Assembly (NCBI GenBank): GCA_029204225.1
Contig: CM055103.1
Span: 7,190,208-7,254,207, forward strand
Reading direction: 5' to 3'
Length of the DNA: 64,000 bases
DNA from: Diphasiastrum complanatum
Taxonomy: Eukaryota > Streptophyta > Lycopodiopsida > Lycopodiales > Lycopodiaceae
Under the pieces are notes generated by a model. The model saw nothing but the letters and a program-made list of their open reading frames with translations. It was not told the DNA's origin and made no database searches. Positions 59,601 to 64,000 of the stretch are shown one piece after another; the first letter of the stretch is position 1; each line of letters starts with the position of its first letter. Both the position numbers and the translations under genes were made by a program.

Positions 59601-59900
59601 CAATGCCAACAAAACAAAGTGGAACGACTCAAAGTTGCGGGTCTTTTACATCCCTTGGAAATTCCCAATAAGAAATGGGAAAGTATTTCAATGGATTTTG
59701 TGGTTGGACTCCCTAAAACCCGGAGTGATCACGATGCCATTTGGGTGGTGGTTGACATGCTAACCAAGATGCCGCAATTTATACCAAGTAAATTAACTGT
59801 CAAGGCATCTGAACTAGCCTAGTTTTTTGTTGGAAAGTTGTTCAGATTGTATGGTTTGCCGAATGATGTTGTTAGTGATCGTGACTCCAAGTTCACTGGT
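56638..59900 (+). pseudogene. Ty3/gypsy gag-pol fragment, RNase H deleted, 3' truncated
   Basis: Gag starts MDPVMPSGEGPSSPPPPPD, followed by retrotransposon-gag sequence in three phases (56638, 56871, 57065). The zinc knuckle CFSCM[12 protein letters not shown] has a TAG at 57491-57493. The main open frame (57273-59354) has a protease [10 protein letters not shown] (usual DSG or DTG is DDG). RT is nearly complete: [52 protein letters not shown] near residue 516, and [11 protein letters not shown]. RNase H is essentially missing. A stop at 59352-59354 precedes integrase: the HHCC finger HDNPCAGYLGIQ...CEQCQQNK and core MDFVVGLP, VVDMLTKM, SDRDSKFTGG. It stops at about 59900 where Copia C gag begins on the other strand. 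No LTR found; chromodomain absent. Confidence 0.9.
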
Positions 59901-59901
59901 G

Positions 59902-60378
59902 GCTGATAGGACGTCGGTAGAGTTTTCATGAAGTCCGTCAGCTGCTGTGGTACTAGGACTTGGTGCTCCTGTCCTGATGCAACGACTTGGTGCTCCTGTC
60001 CTGATGCAATGAGTTGAGCGAAGATCATTCTGATCTTTTCAACGTGCTGATCCAACTGGTTGTCATCCCATCATATAAATTGTAGCTGATTGTGAAGGTG
60101 CATGACTGAAGCTGCAATCCTCACTTCATACTTCTGTTTCAATCTTTCCCACGCTGCATGGATACTTTCACAATCTTCAATATGCATGAGTAGATCTTCA
60201 TTTATGGACGAAACGATGATCGCCACTGTGCGCTCATCTTTTCTGATCCATTCAGCTCTTCTCGGCTCTCCCTCTGGGGGCTGCACCTTTGAGAATTCGG
60301 TCCGATTTTGAATTTCCAGATCCTGTAATTTGCGCCATCAAGACTGATTGTTACTCTTGTCTGGATTGTTGTAGCCAT
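59902..60378 (-). pseudogene. Copia C gag remnant (5' part)
   Basis: Minus strand from the ATG at 60378: MATTIQTRVTI, LDGANYRIWKFKI, a frameshift, then AEWIRKDERTVAIIVSSINE, HAAWERLKQKYEV and LVPQQLTDFMKTLPTSY. This is the UBN2-type Copia gag order. A 27-bp tandem duplication (59957-60010) repeats ASGQEHQV. A stop follows LQFI near 60071. Only about 55 bp separate the ATG from the PBS at 60432, so the 5' end is complete; the 3' end is cut by the gypsy fragment. Confidence 0.85.
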
Positions 60379-60431
60379 ATTGTGTTGCCTAGAAGAATCA
60401 CTGTTGGGATATCAGTAGTGATAACCTGTGA

Positions 60432-60443
60432 GCTCTGATACCA
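60432..60443 (-). other. Primer binding site, initiator-Met tRNA (Copia C)
   Basis: GCTCTGATACCA on the plus strand, directly before the LTR edge TGTCGCGG. Confidence 0.9.
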
Positions 60444-60799
60444 TGTCGCGGAAGTGAAAACACTGTTCAGTGTCGCAAAAGCGAAACTGTTTCTTTTTCA
60501 TTTTCGTCTTTGTATTTACGAATAAATTTGCGTCTTTGAATTTTCTTTTGCGCGGAAGCTTCACAAAATCCTAGACACACGACTGCACGTCACAGAATAC
60601 ATTTTATATTAGAAATCCAGACACATAGCACAAGACAAGGAGATGCACAAAAATAGAACGATGATATTATCAGTTTAATTTTAGAGCGAAATCGTCAGTG
60701 TCTCTCTCATTGGCAAAATGACACTCTGCTCTTTCACTGTGTTCTGTTCGTTGGTAGACTTTTATGCACAACTCTATTGTTTCTAGTAATTTTCTTTCT

Positions 60800-60895
<96 letters not shown>

Positions 60896-60897
60896 TA
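60444..60897 (-). repeat. 5' LTR of Copia C, truncated at the CT microsatellite
   Basis: It aligns with 52552-52999, with many substitutions. After the CT tract (60801-60895) the similarity ends, so about 430 bp of the LTR are missing. The number of differences points to an old element. Confidence 0.85.
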
Positions 60898-61403
60898 CAG
60901 GGCCTAGATTTCAACTCCTATCACCATGTTTACCCTCTTTTCATTGGTGGATCGAAGTCTGTTATTACACAACTATTCATCAGATTGGAGATCCAAGCCC
61001 CTTCTTTGCCCTCTTGATCGCACCGATTAGGGAGGCTCGAAAAGAGTCCAATATTTTTTTGGCGTTGTTGCTGAGGAGACGGTGTTAAAAAGTTGTAGAA
61101 GTGGGCTTTTTGTTTCTATGTTCTTGATTTTTCTTGTATTTTGACATGTTTTTGACTCGCTTTTTGTTTTTTTACATTTTAATCTCATTTTTTTTAAAAT
61201 TGTCACTATGCTAGTGAGCAGAGCAGACTTTCAGGCTTGTTTTGTGATCTCGACAAGTTAAATTTTTTTGACTCGCATTTTTTTTTAACTTGCTAGATTT
61301 TCACTCGTCGAATTTTTTTTTACTTATTGGAATTTTTAAACTCACCAAATTTTTTAACTCCCCAAATTTTTTCTAACTTGCAAATATATATATATATATA
61401 TAT
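60898..61403. other. Stretch without a gene; T-rich, ends in (TA)n
   Basis: T-rich runs with repeated TTTTTAACTCGC-type motifs at 61260-61380, then a TA repeat at 61385-61404. Confidence 0.5.
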
Positions 61404-61584
61404 ACTAGTTGTGAGTGCCTGTCGTTGACGGACAATGACGAGCGATCTAGGTGACGGTCGATGATTTGAAAATTCAGTATCTCGTTGACGGGCGAACAAC
61501 GATGATTTAGGAAGAAAGTCGATGGTCGTTGATGGGTGACCGATGTATGTGTGTGTATGTACGTGGTCGTCCTTCTAGTCTAGG

Positions 61585-62005
61585 AAAAATTCAAGTCTTG
61601 AGAAAAAATCGAGTCATCGAGAATTTCGAGTCTTGAGAAAAATCGAGTCTTGCGAAAAATTCGAGTCTTGGAAAAATTCAAGTCTTTCGAAAAATTTGAG
61701 TCTTGAAAAAAATTCGAGTCATCAAATAATTTGTGTCTTTACAAAAATTAGAGTCATTTCAGAAATTCTAGTCGCTCTAAAAATTCGAGTCTTTTTAAAA
61801 ATTTGAGTTTTTGAAATAATTTGAGTCATTGAAAAATTTGGGCTTTCCAAAAAATCAAGTCGTACAAAGAATTCGAGTCATTGGAAAAATTCGAGTCTTT
61901 GAAAATTGCGAGTCTTTCAGAAAATTTGAGTCGTCCCAAAAATTTGAGTGTCAAAAATTCAAGTCGTTCCAAAATTCAAGGCTTTTTGGAAAAATTCAAG
62001 TCACA
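61585..62005 (+). repeat. Degenerate minisatellite, unit about 17-22 bp (left array)
   Basis: More than 15 copies of a unit like AAAATTCGAGTC(A/T)T(T/G) occur with variable spacing. The mirror array on the other strand is at 63125-63250. Confidence 0.8.
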
Positions 62006-62559
62006 GACACAAAGTTTTCTTTTGTTCTTACCTCTAGGGTTCTTCCTTTTTCTTTCTTCCCAACTCTGTAGTTTTTTATTCTCTTGATGTACAAGTTTGC
62101 TTGATCAATATGTCCCATCCTTTCTTCTTGCTCCTGTAGTACCTTGGCAGGAATGGATGTGACAATCTACCTCTGAAATCCTAACACATGCGATCTTTTG
62201 GTTTTGATCCAACCCTGTTTCTCATTTGAAAGACAAGTTTTTTGCTTTTGGTAACCTTGGTCGAACTGTTACATCACCTCAAGTATTGTCATCTTTGAGA
62301 GCTGTAAAATGCATTCATATGATGGAAGGTCGAATGAATGGTGTTCATTTTTCAATTGCACACTATTGTAGGGCTCACCAAGAACTGGGCATCTTGAATC
62401 ATTGAGACTCCTAGAGGCTTCAATCCCTTTTTTCATCACTGGTATCTAACTTTAACCACATAAATCACACACACACATACATCGGCCACCCGTCAACGAC
62501 CATCGGCCGTCCATTGCCCGTCAACGACGGGCACTCTTTACTAGTATATATATATATGT

Positions 62560-62571
62560 ATGTATGTATGT

Positions 62572-62606
<35 letters not shown>

Positions 62607-63087
62607 TATGTACACTTTTGCGCATGTGTATGGGTGCACCCATGCATCCTCCTCCGCTCACCCATGCATAAGCTTTTTTCAATTAAAAAACTTGGGGGGG
62701 ATGACGCATGTATGGGGAAAGTGCATATCCCCATACATTTGCACATTGTGTGCATTGGGGGGTGGGCCCCAAAAAGATTTCCCACCCCTCCCTCCCAATT
62801 ACTAAATTCAAATATCTTTCTCTAGATTCAAATATTTAAAGTTTGAAGTTAAGGTTTTATTTTCTTCACACACTTCAATGTGCTTTAAACTTTAGCCAAT
62901 AATCTTTATTACATGGATTTCTTATTTAATTTGAATTACCAAAGTTTCACCCATAAATCATGAACGGAAAATTTTCTTTGACTACTTAAAACTGCTTCTT
63001 TTTTTCAATTATTCAAATCTCTATCTTGGCCCACCATTTTCATGAATGTTTAACCACAAGCCCAAACTCACTATCTTTAACTCCAAA
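62560..63087 (+). repeat. Direct duplication, copy 1
   Basis: From the TA repeat through TACACTTTTGCGCATGTG to CTTTAACTCC it matches 63361-63838 with moderate divergence. It contains the perfect palindrome ATGGGTGCACCCAT and a hairpin ATGTATGGGGA/TCCCCATACAT. Confidence 0.85.
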
Positions 63088-63124
63088 GGATCGGATTTTT
63101 CCAAAGGATTGAAGGACCTTTGTA

Positions 63125-63250
63125 CTGTCAAGTCGAATTTTTCAAAAGACTCGAATTTTTCGAAAGACTCGATTTTATTTTTTTGAAGATTCGAATTTTT
63201 TCGAAGGTTCGAATTTTTCCAAGGTCTCGAATTTTTCCAAAGACTCAAAT
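63125..63250 (-). repeat. Degenerate minisatellite (right array, inverted)
   Basis: Units like TCGAATTTTTC(G/C)AAAGAC are the reverse complement of the units at 61585-62005. Confidence 0.75.
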
Positions 63251-63360
63251 GTTTGATATTCAAGATGCGAGATGTGCGAGATTGGCCATCATCCAAATCA
63301 TCGACCACCACCTAGATCGGCCTACATTGCCGGTCAACGACGGACACTCTTTACTAGTCT

Positions 63361-63838
63361 ATATATATATTTAAACTTTTGTACACTTTTGCGCATGTGT
63401 ATGGGTGCACCCATGCATCCTCCTCCCCTCACCCATGCATGAGCTTTTTCTAACTAAAAAACTTGGGGAGGAGGATGCATGTATGGGGAATGTGCATATC
63501 CCCATACATTTGCACATTGTGTGCATTGAGGGGTGGACCCCAAAGAGATTCCTCACCCCCTCCCTCCCACTTACTAAATTCAAATACTTAAAGTTTGAAG
63601 TTAAGTTTTTATTTTCTTCACACGATTCAATGTGCTTTCAACTTTAGCCAATAATCTTTATTACTTGGCTTTCTTATTTATTTTAAATTATCAAAGTTTT
63701 ACCCATAAATCATGAACATGAAAATTTTCTTGACTACCTTAAATTGTTTTTTTTTTTTCAATCCTTCAAATTCCTATCTTGGCCCACCATTTTCAGGAAT
63801 GTTTAACCACAAGACCAAACTCACTAGCTTTAACTCCT
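63361..63838 (+). repeat. Direct duplication, copy 2
   Basis: It matches 62560-63087, including both palindromes. Copy 1 has about 20 extra bases near 62810 and a longer TA repeat. Confidence 0.85.
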
Positions 63839-63947
63839 AAATCGTTACCCACAAGCTTTTATCCATGGGCGAAAAAATGCATAATTAAAAAAAAAAGGAG
63901 GGGGATGGGGTGAGGGGAGTAAAAGAGACAATAAAAAGAGAAAAATA

Positions 63948-63950
<3 letters not shown>

Positions 63951-64000
<50 letters not shown>
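63951..64000. other. Terminal run of 50 G, probable artefact
   Basis: The window ends in 50 uninterrupted G after a G-rich but mixed stretch. Such runs are rare in plant DNA and common as no-signal base calls or assembly ends. Confidence 0.9.

Larger units (their letters stand above)
61404..63358. mobile_element. Palindromic TIR (foldback-like) element without coding capacity
   Basis: The left end (61404-61470, ACTAGTTGTGAGTGCCTGTC...) is an imperfect inverted copy of the right end (63293-63358, ...GGACACTCTTTACTAGT) over about 65 bp. They share GTCGTTGAC, CGATCTAGGT and GGTCGATGATTTG. Both ends are flanked by TA repeats. Inside each end is an array of GAGTCTT..AAAAATTC-type units, in inverted orientation on the two sides. 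A further matching end lies at 62483-62545. No transposase is present, so it would be non-autonomous. The superfamily is open: Mutator-like or foldback are my best guesses. A target duplication cannot be defined because of the TA repeats. Confidence 0.55.

Noticed and set aside
60777-61088. Open frame of LSLSLS repeats
   Set aside because: It is the translation of the CT microsatellite in the Copia C LTR.
61585-62005. CRISPR-like array
   Set aside because: Units are degenerate, irregularly spaced and without unique spacers, in eukaryotic DNA; it is a minisatellite.

Overview
The window is plant nuclear repeat DNA. It is packed with Ty1/copia and Ty3/gypsy LTR retrotransposons that use initiator-Met tRNA primer sites (TGGTATCAGAGC), with CT and TA microsatellites and nested insertions. 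I found no host gene, rRNA gene or CRISPR array, and nothing places the plant more closely. Apart from one intact Copia polyprotein and one unusual element ORF, every recognisable coding region is broken by stops, frameshifts or deletions. All calls come from reading the sequence and its translations; no database was searched.

Layout. 1-3694: two Copia remnants joined head to head, ending in an LTR. 3695-7100: no gene seen. 7115-8675: chromodomain end and 3' side of a gypsy element. 8676-10530: family X LTR (with tRNA-like Pol III boxes) and a dispersed repeat. 10900-13161: a gypsy gag-RT remnant cut off by the next element. 13162-24148: a non-autonomous LTR element with an unrecognised, internally duplicated ORF. 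Nested inside it at 17443-23288 is a complete Copia element with 653-bp LTRs that look identical, 5-bp target duplications, PBS, PPT and a 1311-residue ORF. 24149-28250: a 25-bp minisatellite, an unrecognised broken ORF, an LTR-like region and a gag fragment. 28252-29711: an inverted pair of family X LTRs. 29712-32480: nothing convincing.

32485-35951: a three-level nest (old Copia, then Copia D, then an LTR of Copia B). 35952-45280: mostly featureless, with traces of a gypsy RT, LTR edges and a CACTA-like terminus. 45290-50790: Copia fragments, including a second D copy and an inverted gag pair. 52552-60897: Copia C on the minus strand, its middle replaced by a gypsy fragment. 61404-63358: a palindromic TIR element with no coding capacity, carrying inverted minisatellite arrays, with its flank duplicated. 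The last 50 bases are pure G, probably an assembly or base-calling artefact.

How the parts relate. The order of insertion can be read from nesting and LTR divergence: the inner Copia (no LTR difference seen) is younger than its host element (about nine substitutions and one 3-base indel over 477 aligned LTR bases), which is younger than the truncated gypsy at 10900-13161. The most interesting shared signal is a CACACGTGTG palindrome on the element's sense strand. It lies about 163-166 bp downstream of the TATA box in three different LTR families and about 145 bp downstream in a fourth, so it would be inside the transcribed 5' leader.
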